From contig NZ_CP085036.1 in assembly GCF_020535405.1 (NCBI RefSeq), positions 2,831,553-2,895,552 of the forward strand: 64,000 nt of DNA, given 5' to 3'. The DNA comes from Antiquaquibacter oligotrophicus (GTDB taxonomy: Bacteria > Actinomycetota > Actinomycetes > Actinomycetales > Microbacteriaceae). Of the stretch, positions 42,398 through 54,587 are shown in pieces. Both the position numbers and the translations under genes were made by a program. The notes below the pieces were generated by a model. The model had not been told where the DNA came from. It saw only the letters and a program-made list of their open reading frames with translations, and did not search any database. How positions within the stretch are numbered: position 1 is the stretch's first letter; each line of letters begins with the position of its first letter.

Positions 42398-43134
42398 GCA
42401 CGCCCGACGACTCGAACGAGCAGTCAACTACCCCGAGCCTCAGCGAGAACCTCGCCATCGCTGCTCGCCGCTCCGGGCTGGGACGAGTTGCTCCCGGTGA
42501 GGCACCGAGCTCGCAGGCACTTCTGGCGGCAATGGGCGGTGTTCGCGGGATCGTGGAGTCGGTCTTACCGGGGGTTGGCTTCGTCGTTATCTACGCCATC
42601 ACCGGGCTAGTGCTCCCGTCTGTGCTGATCCCCCTGGCCTTGGCCGTGGTGTTCATCATTGCCCGCGTGATCGCGCGGCAGCCCTGGACTTCATCAGTGG
42701 CTGGAGTACTGCTTCTCGGCGTCTCCGCGGGACTCGCTCTCATCACGGGGCGCGCGGAGGACAACTTCCTCATCGGTTTTTTCATCAACGGCATCTTCCT
42801 GATCGCTCTCGTGATCAGCATCGTGGTGCGTTGGCCGCTCATCGGAATCGTTGCCGCGCTCATCACGGGCGAGGGCACACAGTGGCGAGTAGACAGAGCA
42901 AAGTTCCGCGTCGCGCTCATCGCGACGATCCTGTGGTGCGGACTTTTCGCCACTCGACTGATCGTGGAGCTGCCGCTGTACTTCGCCGGAAACGCCGGGG
43001 CTCTCGCTACCGCGAAGCTCATTCTCGGTGTGCCTTTCTACGCTGCGATGCTCTGGGTGACGTGGCTCTTGGTGCGTACTGCGTGGTCCCGTCCCAGTGA
43101 GGACGAGGATGTCGCTGAGTCGGAAACATCGTGA
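42394..43134 (+). CDS. DUF3159 domain-containing membrane protein
   Basis: 246 residues, about six transmembrane segments. LAAMGGVRGIVESVLPGVGF is the conserved opening, followed by RAEDNFLIGFFINGIFLI and the TKF-like RAKFRVALIATILWCGLFATR region. DUF3159 is of unknown function and always travels with DUF3710. GTG 42394 lies in a four-base overlap with DUF3710. Confidence 0.9.
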   Translation: MSTPDDSNEQSTTPSLSENLAIAARRSGLGRVAPGEAPSSQALLAAMGGVRGIVESVLPGVGFVVIYAITGLVLPSVLIPLALAVVFIIARVIARQPWTSSVAGVLLLGVSAGLALITGRAEDNFLIGFFINGIFLIALVISIVVRWPLIGIVAALITGEGTQWRVDRAKFRVALIATILWCGLFATRLIVELPLYFAGNAGALATAKLILGVPFYAAMLWVTWLLVRTAWSRPSEDEDVAESETS

Positions 43135-43137
43135 GGT

Positions 43138-43163
43138 AAAGTATCTTGATGTCAAGATACTTT
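43138..43163. promoter_or_regulatory. MarR/TamR-like palindromic operator upstream of acnA
   Basis: Perfect 12-bp inverted repeat with a two-base centre (AAAGTATCTTGA, TG, TCAAGATACTTT), markedly AT-rich against the surrounding sequence, located 112-137 bases upstream of the acnA start. TATCTTGA...TCAAGATA is the half-site type bound by MarR-family regulators; in streptomycetes the MarR homologue TamR controls aconitase, so aconitase control is a natural guess (inference). With AT-rich arms it would not act as a terminator of DUF3159. Confidence 0.65.
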
Positions 43164-43274
43164 GATCGCTCATTCGACATATCCGTCATGATGCAGCGGT
43201 CTTAGGCTTACCTTGCTGGAACCCGTCGTTGGGTGGCCAGCAAGATGGACGCAGCCTCAGCAAGGGAGACCACC

Positions 43275-46106
<2,832 letters not shown>

Positions 46107-46115
46107 GGTTGGGTC

Positions 46116-48065
46116 ATGAGCTTGCTCGAGGGAATCCACGGACCACGAGACCTCGATGATCTGAGTGTCGATCAGCTCACCGAGCTCGCTGCGGAGATAC
46201 GCGAGTTCCTCGTTCGCGAGGTGTCGAAAACCGGTGGCCACCTGGGTCCGAATCTCGGTGTCGTCGAGCTGACGATCGCCATGCACCGCGTGTTCGACTC
46301 ACCGCGTGACGCCATGATCTTCGACACCGGGCACCAGTCGTACGTCCACAAACTCCTCACGGGCCGGCAAGATTTCAGCCGACTGCGTCAGGAAGGCGGA
46401 CTGGCCGGTTATCCGCAAAGGTCGGAGTCCATCCACGACATCGTCGAGAGCTCACACGCCTCAAGCTCGCTCTCGTGGGCTGACGGGATTTCTCGGGCAT
46501 TCACCATGGTCGGCGAGGGTGATCGTCACGTGGTGGCCGTAGTAGGTGACGGTGCGCTCACGGGTGGCATGACGTGGGAAGCCCTCAACAACATCAGCGA
46601 TGACAACAGTCGCAATCTCGTAATCATCGTCAACGACAATGGTCGGTCGTACGCCCCCACGATCGGTGGCATGGCGCACTTCCTCAATAACGTGCGCACG
46701 CGCCGCTCGTACCGCAACCTGTACTCGTCGAGCCGACGCCTGTTCGACAAGTTCGGCGCTCCGGGGAGGGCCTTCTACCGAGGCGTTCGCGGCGGCCTCC
46801 GTGGCTTCCTCGCTCGATTCAGCAACAACGAGGCCTTGTACTCAAACCTCGACATCAAGTACCTCGGGCCGGTCCACGGTCATGACGTTCGCGCGCTCAT
46901 CGAGGTTCTCGAGCAGGCCAAGAACTACGGCGCTCCTGTGATCGTCCACGCGATCACAGAAAAGGGCAGGGGCTACGAGCCGGCGCTCATGGACGTGGCC
47001 GACCAGTTCCATGCGGTCGGGCAAATCGATCCGGAGACAGGCGAGCCCATCGAGGTGGCGAGCAAGCCGTCATGGACGAGTGTTTTCGCCGACGAGATCG
47101 TGCGGCTGGCCGACACCAATCCGCGGATCGTGGGTATCACCGCGGCAATGCTTCGCCCAACCGGCCTGCATCACTTGGCTGAGAGATATCCCGAGCGGGT
47201 ACTCGATGTCGGGATCGCCGAACAGCACGCGGTCACGTCCGCGGCAGGGCTCGCATTCGGCGGGCTGCATCCGGTCGTCGCGGTCTATGCGACCTTCGTC
47301 AACCGTGCGTTCGACCAGATGCTCATGGATGTCGCGCTCCATCGCGCCGGGGTCACCTTCGTCCTGGACCGAGCCGGAGTGACCGGTCCCGACGGTCCGA
47401 GCCACCACGGGATGTGGGACCTCGCGATTCTGCAAGTTGTGCCGGGCATCCGTATTGCGGCACCGCGGGATGCGACTCGGCTGCGGGAGGAACTGGCCGA
47501 AGCGGTCGCTATCGAAGACGGACCGACGGTTATCCGTTTCTCGAAGGGCAGTGTCGGTACCGAGTACGACGCCGTGCGGCGAACGGACGATGGTGTCGAT
47601 GTCCTGGTCGAGGCGCCACACAAGGACGTACTCATCGTCGCGGTCGGCTCCATGGCGAAGCTCGGCCTCGAGGTGGCACAGCGCCTTGCCGCTCAGGGCA
47701 TCGGCGCCACCGTCGTTGATCCGCGCTGGGTGGTTCCCGTACCCGAAAGCATCATCGGGTTGGCCGCCGAACACCGGATTCTCGTGAGCATCGAGGACGG
47801 CGTCCGTGTTGGTGGCATCGGTACTCGTATTCGTCAGGATCTGCGTGCCGCAGGTGTTGACACGGCAGTCACCGAGCTGGGTCTGCCCGATGAGTTCCTC
47901 GATCACGGGAGTCGGGACTACATTCTCGAGCAGGTCGGACTCACGTCACAAGCCATCGCTCGCGATGTCGTGGCCCAAGTACTGGGAAGCAAAATCCCTG
48001 TCGCTCGCCCCCTCCCCGCCGACGTACCGGCGGAGAGGGAGACGAGCTACGACAACCCCTCGTAG
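46116..48065 (+). CDS. dxs: 1-deoxy-D-xylulose-5-phosphate synthase
   Basis: 649 residues; thiamine-diphosphate enzyme making DXP from pyruvate and glyceraldehyde 3-phosphate, first step of the MEP isoprenoid pathway. TGGHLGPNLGVVELTIA, FDTGHQSYVHK, GDGALTGGM...VNDN (TPP-Mg site), YLGPVHGHD, DVGIAEQHAVT (catalytic Glu) and DRAGVTGPDGPSHHG are present. It lies ten bases after acnA and probably shares its transcript. No anomaly. Confidence 0.96.
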   Translation: MSLLEGIHGPRDLDDLSVDQLTELAAEIREFLVREVSKTGGHLGPNLGVVELTIAMHRVFDSPRDAMIFDTGHQSYVHKLLTGRQDFSRLRQEGGLAGYPQRSESIHDIVESSHASSSLSWADGISRAFTMVGEGDRHVVAVVGDGALTGGMTWEALNNISDDNSRNLVIIVNDNGRSYAPTIGGMAHFLNNVRTRRSYRNLYSSSRRLFDKFGAPGRAFYRGVRGGLRGFLARFSNNEALYSNLDIKYLGPVHGHDVRALIEVLEQAKNYGAPVIVHAITEKGRGYEPALMDVADQFHAVGQIDPETGEPIEVASKPSWTSVFADEIVRLADTNPRIVGITAAMLRPTGLHHLAERYPERVLDVGIAEQHAVTSAAGLAFGGLHPVVAVYATFVNRAFDQMLMDVALHRAGVTFVLDRAGVTGPDGPSHHGMWDLAILQVVPGIRIAAPRDATRLREELAEAVAIEDGPTVIRFSKGSVGTEYDAVRRTDDGVDVLVEAPHKDVLIVAVGSMAKLGLEVAQRLAAQGIGATVVDPRWVVPVPESIIGLAAEHRILVSIEDGVRVGGIGTRIRQDLRAAGVDTAVTELGLPDEFLDHGSRDYILEQVGLTSQAIARDVVAQVLGSKIPVARPLPADVPAERETSYDNPS

Positions 48066-48071
48066 AGACCG

Positions 48072-50219
48072 TTACGCGACGCCGCGGATGGGCGGGTGGT
48101 GGAACGTGTCCCCGAAGGCTCGCTCTGACGCACCGACACGGTCCAGGTACGGCGTGACGCCGCCCATCTGGAAAGGATAACCAGCGCCCAGGATCATGCA
48201 AAGGTCGATGTCTTCGGCGGCCGCGACGACCTTGTCCTCGAGCATCCGATGTATCTCATCGGCGAGACCGTCTTCGAAGCGCACCCTGAGCTCCTCGGCC
48301 GAGAGCGGTTTGGCATCGGCGGGGCGGTGCCGGTCGACTATTGCTTGAGCCTTCGGATCGATGCCTTTGACTTTGCCCTTGCCATCCTTCTCCAGGATGT
48401 GACCGTAGTCGGCGAGCTCGTGCAGTGCTGCACTTTCGAAGAAGCGCTCGGGGAAAGCAGCGTGATGTGTGTCGAGAACGTGCGCGCCAACCTTGAGCCC
48501 CACGAGCTCGAGCAGCACAAAGGGATCCATGGGAAGCCCGAACGGTCGAACTGCCTCGACGACCGTCTCGAACGACGTACCCTGCTCGACGGCGTGCATC
48601 GCCTCACCGAGCACCTTCGCGAGGACACGGTTGACGACGAAGCCGGGAGTATCGCGAGTGATAACCGCGTTCTTTCGGAGGTTCTTCGCCGTCTCCATGG
48701 CTGTCGCGAGCGCCGCATCCGTCGTGTGCGGGGTCTTGACGACCTCGATGAGTGGCATCACGGCGACAGGGTTGAAGAAGTGGAAGCCCACGACCCGCTC
48801 GGGGTTCTTGAGCTTCGCACCAATCTGCTCCACCGAGAGAGAGGAGGTGTTGGTCGCGAGGATGGTCTCGGGTGAGATGTACTGCTCGACGTCGGCGAAA
48901 ACGGTCTGCTTGGCCTCGAGCTCCTCGAAGATCGCCTCGATCACCCAATCGCACTGAGCGAAATCGGCCTTGTCGGTTGTGCCCGTGATGAGGGCCTTGA
49001 GCCGGTTGGCTTCGTCGCCGGAGATTCGACCCTTCCCCAGCAGTTCGTCGATCTCACCGCGGATCCACGCGACACCTTCGTCGACACGGGCCTGATCGAG
49101 GTCTGTGATGATCACGGGCACCTGCAGGCGACGTACGAAGAGCAGTGCGAACTGGCGAGCCATGAGACCGGCGCCGATCACGCCCACCTGGGTTACCTTC
49201 TGCGCAAGTTCCCTGTCAGGAGCCCCGGCCGGCCGCTTGGCACGCTTCTGTACGAGGTTGAACGCGTAGATGCTCGCGCGAAACTGGTCGCCAGAGATGA
49301 GATCGGCCAAAGCCTCGTCCTCGGCCGCGAAACCAGTTTTCTTGTCGGTGTTCTTCGCAGCCTTGAGCAGCTCGAGTGCGCGGTACGGCGACTTCGCAAC
49401 GCGACCGATGCGGCTTGCGAGCATCTTCTCGGCGATGCCGATGGCGATATCCCACTTGGCGACCCGCTCGATCTTGCCCGGCTCGTTCTTGCGCTTGACC
49501 TTGATCTTTCCGGAGATCACTCCGTCAGCCCAGCGGATCGAGTCCTCGAGGAAGTTCGCGGGTTCAAACATCGCGTCCGCGATGCCGAGTTCGAAGGCCT
49601 CAGGACCCTTGAGCATCCGGTTGTTCTTGAGCGGATTCTCGATGATGACCTTGAGCGCGTTCTCGATGCCGATCAGGTTGGGCAGCAGCCACGCGCCACC
49701 CCAGCCAGGGATGATACCCAGAAAAACCTCAGGTAGAGCCAACGCCGGAACCGAGCTGTCGATGGTGCGGTAATCCGCATTGAGCGGGATCTCCACACCG
49801 CCACCGAGGGCGAGTCCGTTGATGAACACAAACGACGGGACTCCGAGTTCGGACAGCTTCCCCAGTGCCCAGTGGCCCAGCTGAGCCATCTGGAGCCCTG
49901 TTTCGCGATCGGGGATCTCACTGACCTTCGAGAGGTCAGCGCCGGCAGCGAAGATGAACGGCTTACCCGTGACGGCGAGACCGGCGATCTCCCCCCGTGA
50001 TGCCCGTTCCTTCTGCTCATCGAGGACTCCGGCGAACTCGAGAAGAGTCTGGGGTCCGAGAGTGTTCGGCCGCGTGTGGTCCTTACCGTTATCCAGGGTC
50101 ACGAGAGCGAGAGTTTTGCCTCCTGAGAGGGGGATATCGCGAACGTAGGAGTGCGTGACGACTTCGTCGGTCGACAGCGCGGCAAGCTTGGCGAACCGTT
50201 CTGACGTGGCGATGGACAT
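48072..50219 (-). CDS. fadB: fatty-acid oxidation multifunctional protein (enoyl-CoA hydratase / 3-hydroxyacyl-CoA dehydrogenase)
   Basis: 715 residues, FadB/FadJ type. The N-terminal crotonase part includes KPFIFAAGADLSKVS (oxyanion) and the catalytic Glu region EVFLGIIPGWGGAWLLP; the dehydrogenase part begins QVGVIGAGLMARQFALLF (NAD) and includes NTSSLSVEQIGAKLKNPERV, GFHFFNPVAVMPLIEV (catalytic His) and TRDTPGFVVNRVL. It forms the beta-oxidation trifunctional set with fadA, whose TAA overlaps the ATG by one base. The dxs gene ends six bases away, convergently. Confidence 0.93.
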   Translation of the reverse strand: MSIATSERFAKLAALSTDEVVTHSYVRDIPLSGGKTLALVTLDNGKDHTRPNTLGPQTLLEFAGVLDEQKERASRGEIAGLAVTGKPFIFAAGADLSKVSEIPDRETGLQMAQLGHWALGKLSELGVPSFVFINGLALGGGVEIPLNADYRTIDSSVPALALPEVFLGIIPGWGGAWLLPNLIGIENALKVIIENPLKNNRMLKGPEAFELGIADAMFEPANFLEDSIRWADGVISGKIKVKRKNEPGKIERVAKWDIAIGIAEKMLASRIGRVAKSPYRALELLKAAKNTDKKTGFAAEDEALADLISGDQFRASIYAFNLVQKRAKRPAGAPDRELAQKVTQVGVIGAGLMARQFALLFVRRLQVPVIITDLDQARVDEGVAWIRGEIDELLGKGRISGDEANRLKALITGTTDKADFAQCDWVIEAIFEELEAKQTVFADVEQYISPETILATNTSSLSVEQIGAKLKNPERVVGFHFFNPVAVMPLIEVVKTPHTTDAALATAMETAKNLRKNAVITRDTPGFVVNRVLAKVLGEAMHAVEQGTSFETVVEAVRPFGLPMDPFVLLELVGLKVGAHVLDTHHAAFPERFFESAALHELADYGHILEKDGKGKVKGIDPKAQAIVDRHRPADAKPLSAEELRVRFEDGLADEIHRMLEDKVVAAAEDIDLCMILGAGYPFQMGGVTPYLDRVGASERAFGDTFHHPPIRGVA

Positions 50220-51415
50220 TACTTTGCTCCCTTGTAGTGCGGGTTCTCCCAAATGACACTGCCGCCCTGGCCGAGGCCGATGCACATCGCGGTGAGCCCG
50301 TAACGGACATCCGGTCGCTCGGCAAACTGAGCCGCGAGCTGAATCATGAGGCGCACGCCGGAGGAGGCGAGCGGATGCCCCATCGCGATAGCACCGCCCC
50401 ACTGATTCACACGGGGGTCGTCGTCGTCGATTCCAAAGTGATCGAGGAGGGAAAGCACCTGCACGGCGAAAGCCTCGTTGAGTTCGAACAAACCGATGTC
50501 GTCGATGGTGAGACCAGCTTTGCGCAAGGCCTTCTCCGTCGAGGGCACGGGACCGATACCCATGATCTCGGGCTCGACCCCGGCGAAAGCGAAACTCACC
50601 ATGCGCATCTTGGGGGCGAGCCCAAGTTCCTTTGCCGCGTCGGCGCTGGCGATGATGCTTGCCGTTGCTCCATCGTTGAGGCCGGATGAGTTGCCCGCGG
50701 TCACTCGACCGTGTGGGCGGAACGGAGTCTTGAGTCCGGCGAGGCCTTCCATGGTGGTCTCGGGGCGTAGCGCTTCGTCGCGGGTCGCGAGACCCCAGCC
50801 CTCCGCGCTTCGGATCGCCACCGGGATGAGGTCGGGCTGGATCTTTCCGGCCTCGTATGCCGCTGCGGCCTTGTGCTGACTCAGCATCGCGAAACGGTCG
50901 GCACGCTCCTTGGTGAGCTGTGGGAATCGGTCGTGGATACGTTCGGCCGTGTTACCCATGTTCAGGGCATCCGCGCTTACGAGCTTCTCCGCGAGGAATC
51001 GCGGGTTCGGGTCGGCTCCGAAGCCCATGGGGTGGCGCCCCATGTGCTCGACACCGCCAGCGATGCCAATGTCGTAGGCGCCAAAAGCGATTGCTCCCGC
51101 GATGGTGGTGACGGATGTCATCGCGCCGGCGCACATACGGTCGATGGCGTAACCCGGCACGGAGCGGGGGAGGCCTGCGAGAAGTGCGGCCGTGCGACCG
51201 AGGGTCAGCCCCTGATCTCCGGTCTGCGTCGTGGCGGCAATGGCCACGTCATCGAAACGTTCCTTGGGGATGGACGGGTTGCGTTCCAGTAGACCGATCA
51301 TCGCCTTGACGACGAGATCGTCCGCTCTCGTCTCCCAGAACATACCCTTTTCGCCAGCACGCCCAAATGGTGTGCGGACGCCATCGACGAACACGATGTC
51401 ACGTGTCTCGGCCAC
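50219..51415 (-). CDS. fadA: acetyl-CoA acyltransferase (thiolase)
   Basis: 398 residues; thiolytic cleavage in beta-oxidation. Active-site Cys in YAIDRMCAGAMTSVT, the second His in GHPLASSGVRLMIQ and the C-terminal Cys in AMCIGLGQGGSVIWE. The His loop differs slightly from the usual GHPxGxSG (Ala for the second Gly), found in some thiolases. Overlaps fadB, forming the FadAB operon; RNase D gene lies upstream with a 78-base gap. Confidence 0.93.
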   Translation of the reverse strand: MAETRDIVFVDGVRTPFGRAGEKGMFWETRADDLVVKAMIGLLERNPSIPKERFDDVAIAATTQTGDQGLTLGRTAALLAGLPRSVPGYAIDRMCAGAMTSVTTIAGAIAFGAYDIGIAGGVEHMGRHPMGFGADPNPRFLAEKLVSADALNMGNTAERIHDRFPQLTKERADRFAMLSQHKAAAAYEAGKIQPDLIPVAIRSAEGWGLATRDEALRPETTMEGLAGLKTPFRPHGRVTAGNSSGLNDGATASIIASADAAKELGLAPKMRMVSFAFAGVEPEIMGIGPVPSTEKALRKAGLTIDDIGLFELNEAFAVQVLSLLDHFGIDDDDPRVNQWGGAIAMGHPLASSGVRLMIQLAAQFAERPDVRYGLTAMCIGLGQGGSVIWENPHYKGAK

Positions 51416-51493
51416 GGTGCCTCCCTTACGACTTCGTTGGTCGACACGATCCTAGATTCGGCCCTGTGGGCGACCGTGATCCTTTGATTCTTC

Positions 51494-52750
51494 CTACGAG
51501 GTGGGTTCGCTCGGCCGCTCGGCGTTTTGGTCGGCCTCGACAAAGGCTTGCGCGATTACCTGTGCTGTTGCCGCAATCTGCCAGGGTCGCGCGCCAAGCT
51601 CCTCGAGTGCGAGCCCCACGGCTTCGGGCGTCACGGCCGTTGGCGGTGTCCATGCGACCCGGCGCAGGGTCTCCGGCGTCAGGAGATTCTCGACGGGAAG
51701 CGACATCTCCGTCGCGATCGTCGTAACCGCGAGGCGGGCTTTCTTGAGCCGGGCATCCGCGACCGGGTTCTTCTCCGCCCACACCCGGGGTGGGGGGACG
51801 CTGTCACCTTGGACACGAAGGGCGGGGAGGTCTGTGGTCGTTACTCCAGCCTGGATCGCATTCCACCAGCGGTCGATCTGAGAGCGGCTGGCTCGTCCGG
51901 TGAACTCTTTCATTCCCGCGAGTTGACGTTTGCTCTCCGGCAACACTCGAGCTACTGCTGACAGGGCTGAGTCGGGAACGAGCCGCCCGGGTGCCGTATC
52001 GATCTCTCGTGCGTAGGCGTCGCGTGCGATCCATAATTCACGAGCGACAGCGAGATTTCGCTGACCTCGGACCGTGTGGAGCCCGCCAAGGCGGCGCCAT
52101 GGCTCGGCACGCGTGATGACGAGGTCGCGACCGAGGACCGACTGGAACTCCTGCGCGGCAATCTCGGACTTTCCGGCCTCGGAGAGGATGTCATCCAATT
52201 TGTCGCGCACATCGACGAGCAACTCGACGTCGAGAGCGGCGTACACCAGCCACGATTGGGGGAGCGGGCGAGTGGACCAATCCGCGGCCGAGTGCTCCTT
52301 GGCAAGGTGGATGCCCAGCAGCTCTTCAACGACAGTGCCGAGGCCGACGCGAGGCATACCCGCGAGTCGAGCTGCGAGTTCGGTATCGAAAATTCGGCGA
52401 GGGTCCAGCCCAACTTCACGAAGACAGGTCAGATCCTGGCTTGCGGCATGGAGTACCCACTCCTCATCGATGATCGCCTCGTTGAGTTCGGAGAAGTCGC
52501 CGATCGCTGGGGGATCGAAGAGGAACGTGCCCGATCCACGGCGGAAGACCTGAATGAGATAAGCGCGCTGGGAGTAGCGGTAGCCGGATGCGCGTTCTGC
52601 ATCGATCGCGATCGGTCCGTGACCTTGTCGGATTGTGTCCACGGCCTCGAGATATCTTTCGCGGTCTGCGATGACGTCGACGAACTCGTGCTCGGCCTGA
52701 ACGGGTACCTCTGCCCGCTCCGTTGCGGGCGTCTCCTCCGGACTACTCAC
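51494..52750 (-). CDS. ribonuclease D-like 3'-5' exonuclease (HRDC domain)
   Basis: 418 residues. DEDDy exonuclease domain with PIAIDAERASGYRYSQRAYL (Exo I), LVGLDPRRIFDTELAARL-type Exo II and YAALDVELLVDVR (Exo III with Tyr), followed by two HRDC-like modules (LHTVRGQRNLAVARELWIAR and SQIDRWWNAIQAG). Degrades or trims RNA 3' ends. Same neighbourhood as the mycobacterial orthologue (DUF3000, dxs). ATG 52750 overlaps the DUF3000 stop by eight bases. Confidence 0.88.
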   Translation of the reverse strand: MSSPEETPATERAEVPVQAEHEFVDVIADRERYLEAVDTIRQGHGPIAIDAERASGYRYSQRAYLIQVFRRGSGTFLFDPPAIGDFSELNEAIIDEEWVLHAASQDLTCLREVGLDPRRIFDTELAARLAGMPRVGLGTVVEELLGIHLAKEHSAADWSTRPLPQSWLVYAALDVELLVDVRDKLDDILSEAGKSEIAAQEFQSVLGRDLVITRAEPWRRLGGLHTVRGQRNLAVARELWIARDAYAREIDTAPGRLVPDSALSAVARVLPESKRQLAGMKEFTGRASRSQIDRWWNAIQAGVTTTDLPALRVQGDSVPPPRVWAEKNPVADARLKKARLAVTTIATEMSLPVENLLTPETLRRVAWTPPTAVTPEAVGLALEELGARPWQIAATAQVIAQAFVEADQNAERPSEPTS

Positions 52751-53330
52751 GTCCTACTCGGCGGGCAGACAACAGACTCACTCCCTCAACGGCCGGCGGT
52801 AGGCCGGCAAGCATGCACAACAGGTCACCCCAGCTTTCCACATGCGACGCAACGAGTTCGTCCGCGGGTGTCCATGACGCACGTATTTCGACCTGGGCAC
52901 CGTCACCCTGGGCTGCGAGCTCGCCGAATCCCGTGGACAGGATGCGCGTGGCCGTGCCCGATGCGGCGCTATACGCCGCGCCGCGATTGTCGAGAGCGTC
53001 GATGAGCCACGACCATGCGACTTCAGCGAGGAAGGGATCGACCCCCATCTCGGTCTCGAGCGGGGCCTGCACGTAGCAGATTACGCGGAACACTCCGCCC
53101 CATGCCTCCGGTGCCGATGGGTCGTAGAGGAGCACAAACCGGCCGGTCCCCATGTCAGAATCGGCGCCGTGCCGAGCCGGTTTAACGTCCGCGGCAAGCG
53201 CGAAAGACCACGGAGCGAGAGTGCTGGGGGCAGGGATCTCCGAGAGCAGGAGTTCTGGCCGGAGTTCGGCCGAACGAATGGCCTCGATCGCACCAGCGAA
53301 GGGTCGCGGAGACTGCGGAGACTCAGACAC
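52743..53330 (-). CDS. DUF3000 domain-containing protein
   Basis: 195 residues. FAGAIEAIRSAELRPELLLSE, LAPWSFALAADV, GTGRFVLLYDPSAPEAWGGV and AEVAWSWLIDALD are DUF3000 hallmarks; HxSWTP-like RASWTPADELVASHVESWG follows. Function unknown; strictly conserved next to the HRDC nuclease in actinobacteria. ATG start; divergent from the hydrolase gene. Confidence 0.9.
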   Translation of the reverse strand: MSESPQSPRPFAGAIEAIRSAELRPELLLSEIPAPSTLAPWSFALAADVKPARHGADSDMGTGRFVLLYDPSAPEAWGGVFRVICYVQAPLETEMGVDPFLAEVAWSWLIDALDNRGAAYSAASGTATRILSTGFGELAAQGDGAQVEIRASWTPADELVASHVESWGDLLCMLAGLPPAVEGVSLLSARRVGRE

Positions 53331-53354
53331 AAGTGAAGATTATGCTTGCAGCCA

Positions 53355-54587
53355 ATGCAAAGCTCTGAGGCACGCCGGTCGTCGTCACTGCGGAGGGGAT
53401 CGTCGTCACTGCGGAGGGGATCGTTGTCACCGCGGGTGTCATTCCTTCGCGGTGCCTTGGTCGCCGGGGTGGTCCTCGGTGCGGTCGGGGTGGTTGCCGC
53501 GGCGAGCGCTGCGGCCGTTGCCGTGTACTTCGCCCGTCGCATAGTGACCCCGCCGCGGCGTCCTGCCGAAGACCAGGCAATTGTCTCTGCCGATTCCTCG
53601 ACTGTGCTGCTCACACGATCTCCCGACTCCCAGGTGCCGGGCCGATACAGTCTGTTTTTCGACGATACGCGTGGCCACGCGCGGATCGGAGCGATTGTCG
53701 AGCACACGCAATCCACGGTTCGCCGTGAGGTCATCACCGTTGATCGCGGGAATCTGAGTCTGGCGCGTCGAGGGCGGATCAGCGGGTGGTTTTATCTCGG
53801 GCCGGAAGAGTTCGGCCTCCCGTGGAGTGACGTCGACATTCCCACGGATCTGGGTCCAGCACCCGCGTGGTTGATCCCGGCACCCGACGAATCGACGCGC
53901 TGGGCGATCCACGTTCATGGTCGCGCAGTCCGCCGGGAAGAGACCCTCCGTTCCGTGCCGACGTTTCACAATGCTGGCTACTCATCGTTGTTGATCTCGT
54001 ATCGCAACGATGGCGATGCTCCACGATCGCCGGACCACCGATACGGGCTCGGAACGACGGAGTGGAGGGATGTCGACGCCGCGATACGGTTCGCCTTAGC
54101 TCGCGGTGCCCGGGAGATCGTCCTCGTGGGGTGGTCGATGGGTGGGGCTACGGTCCTCCAAACGCTCACACGATCCACGCTGGCAAGCTTCATCACCGGC
54201 ATCGTGCTCGATTCGCCCGTGATCGACTGGGTGACGACTCTGCAGTTTCAGGGGATCGAGAATAGGTTGCCACCGCTCGTTCGCGCTGGCGCGATAGGGC
54301 TCCTTCGCGAGACATGGGGTGGTGTTCTCACGGGCCAGGCGCAGCCGCTCGATCTCCATGGGCTCGATCTTGTGGCACGCGCCGACGAACTCACGTCACC
54401 GATCTTGCTCTTTCATAGTGAGGACGACGGCTACGTGCCTGTTACGGCATCGGATGCACTGGCCGAAGCGCGGCCTGACATCGTTACCTACGAGCGCTTT
54501 TCTGTGGCGAGGCACACGAAGCTCTGGAACTACGACGCCCCCCGGTGGGAGGGAGCGATCAGTCGTTGGTTGAACGACCTCGCGTGA
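53355..54587 (+). CDS. membrane-anchored alpha/beta hydrolase
   Basis: About 410 residues. The N-terminal 35 residues are Ser/Arg-rich with a duplicated SSSLRRG, followed by a transmembrane segment (GALVAGVVLGAVGVVAAASA). The hydrolase domain is in the extracytoplasmic part: AIHVHGRAVRREETLRSVP, the nucleophile elbow LVGWSMGGATV (Ser), Asp in LLFHSEDDGYVPV and a probable His in FSVARHTKLWNYD. A YTDL-type substrate cannot be assigned. ATG 53355 or TTG 53346 may start it. Its 3' end overlaps the convergent RibD_C gene by 29 bases. Confidence 0.82.
   Translation: MQSSEARRSSSLRRGSSSLRRGSLSPRVSFLRGALVAGVVLGAVGVVAAASAAAVAVYFARRIVTPPRRPAEDQAIVSADSSTVLLTRSPDSQVPGRYSLFFDDTRGHARIGAIVEHTQSTVRREVITVDRGNLSLARRGRISGWFYLGPEEFGLPWSDVDIPTDLGPAPAWLIPAPDESTRWAIHVHGRAVRREETLRSVPTFHNAGYSSLLISYRNDGDAPRSPDHRYGLGTTEWRDVDAAIRFALARGAREIVLVGWSMGGATVLQTLTRSTLASFITGIVLDSPVIDWVTTLQFQGIENRLPPLVRAGAIGLLRETWGGVLTGQAQPLDLHGLDLVARADELTSPILLFHSEDDGYVPVTASDALAEARPDIVTYERFSVARHTKLWNYDAPRWEGAISRWLNDLA
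53380..53421. repeat. two tandem copies of a 21-bp repeat in the hydrolase N-terminus
   Basis: Two identical 21-base units (53380-53400 and 53401-53421), with a third degenerate partial copy after them. Each encodes SSLRRGS-type residues, lengthening the basic cytoplasmic tail by seven residues per unit without shifting the frame. Confidence 0.8.

Noticed and set aside
50219..51415. FadA inactive because of the GHPLASSG variant
   Set aside because: Active-site Cys, His and the C-terminal Cys are all present; the Gly-to-Ala change is mild and not enough to claim inactivity.
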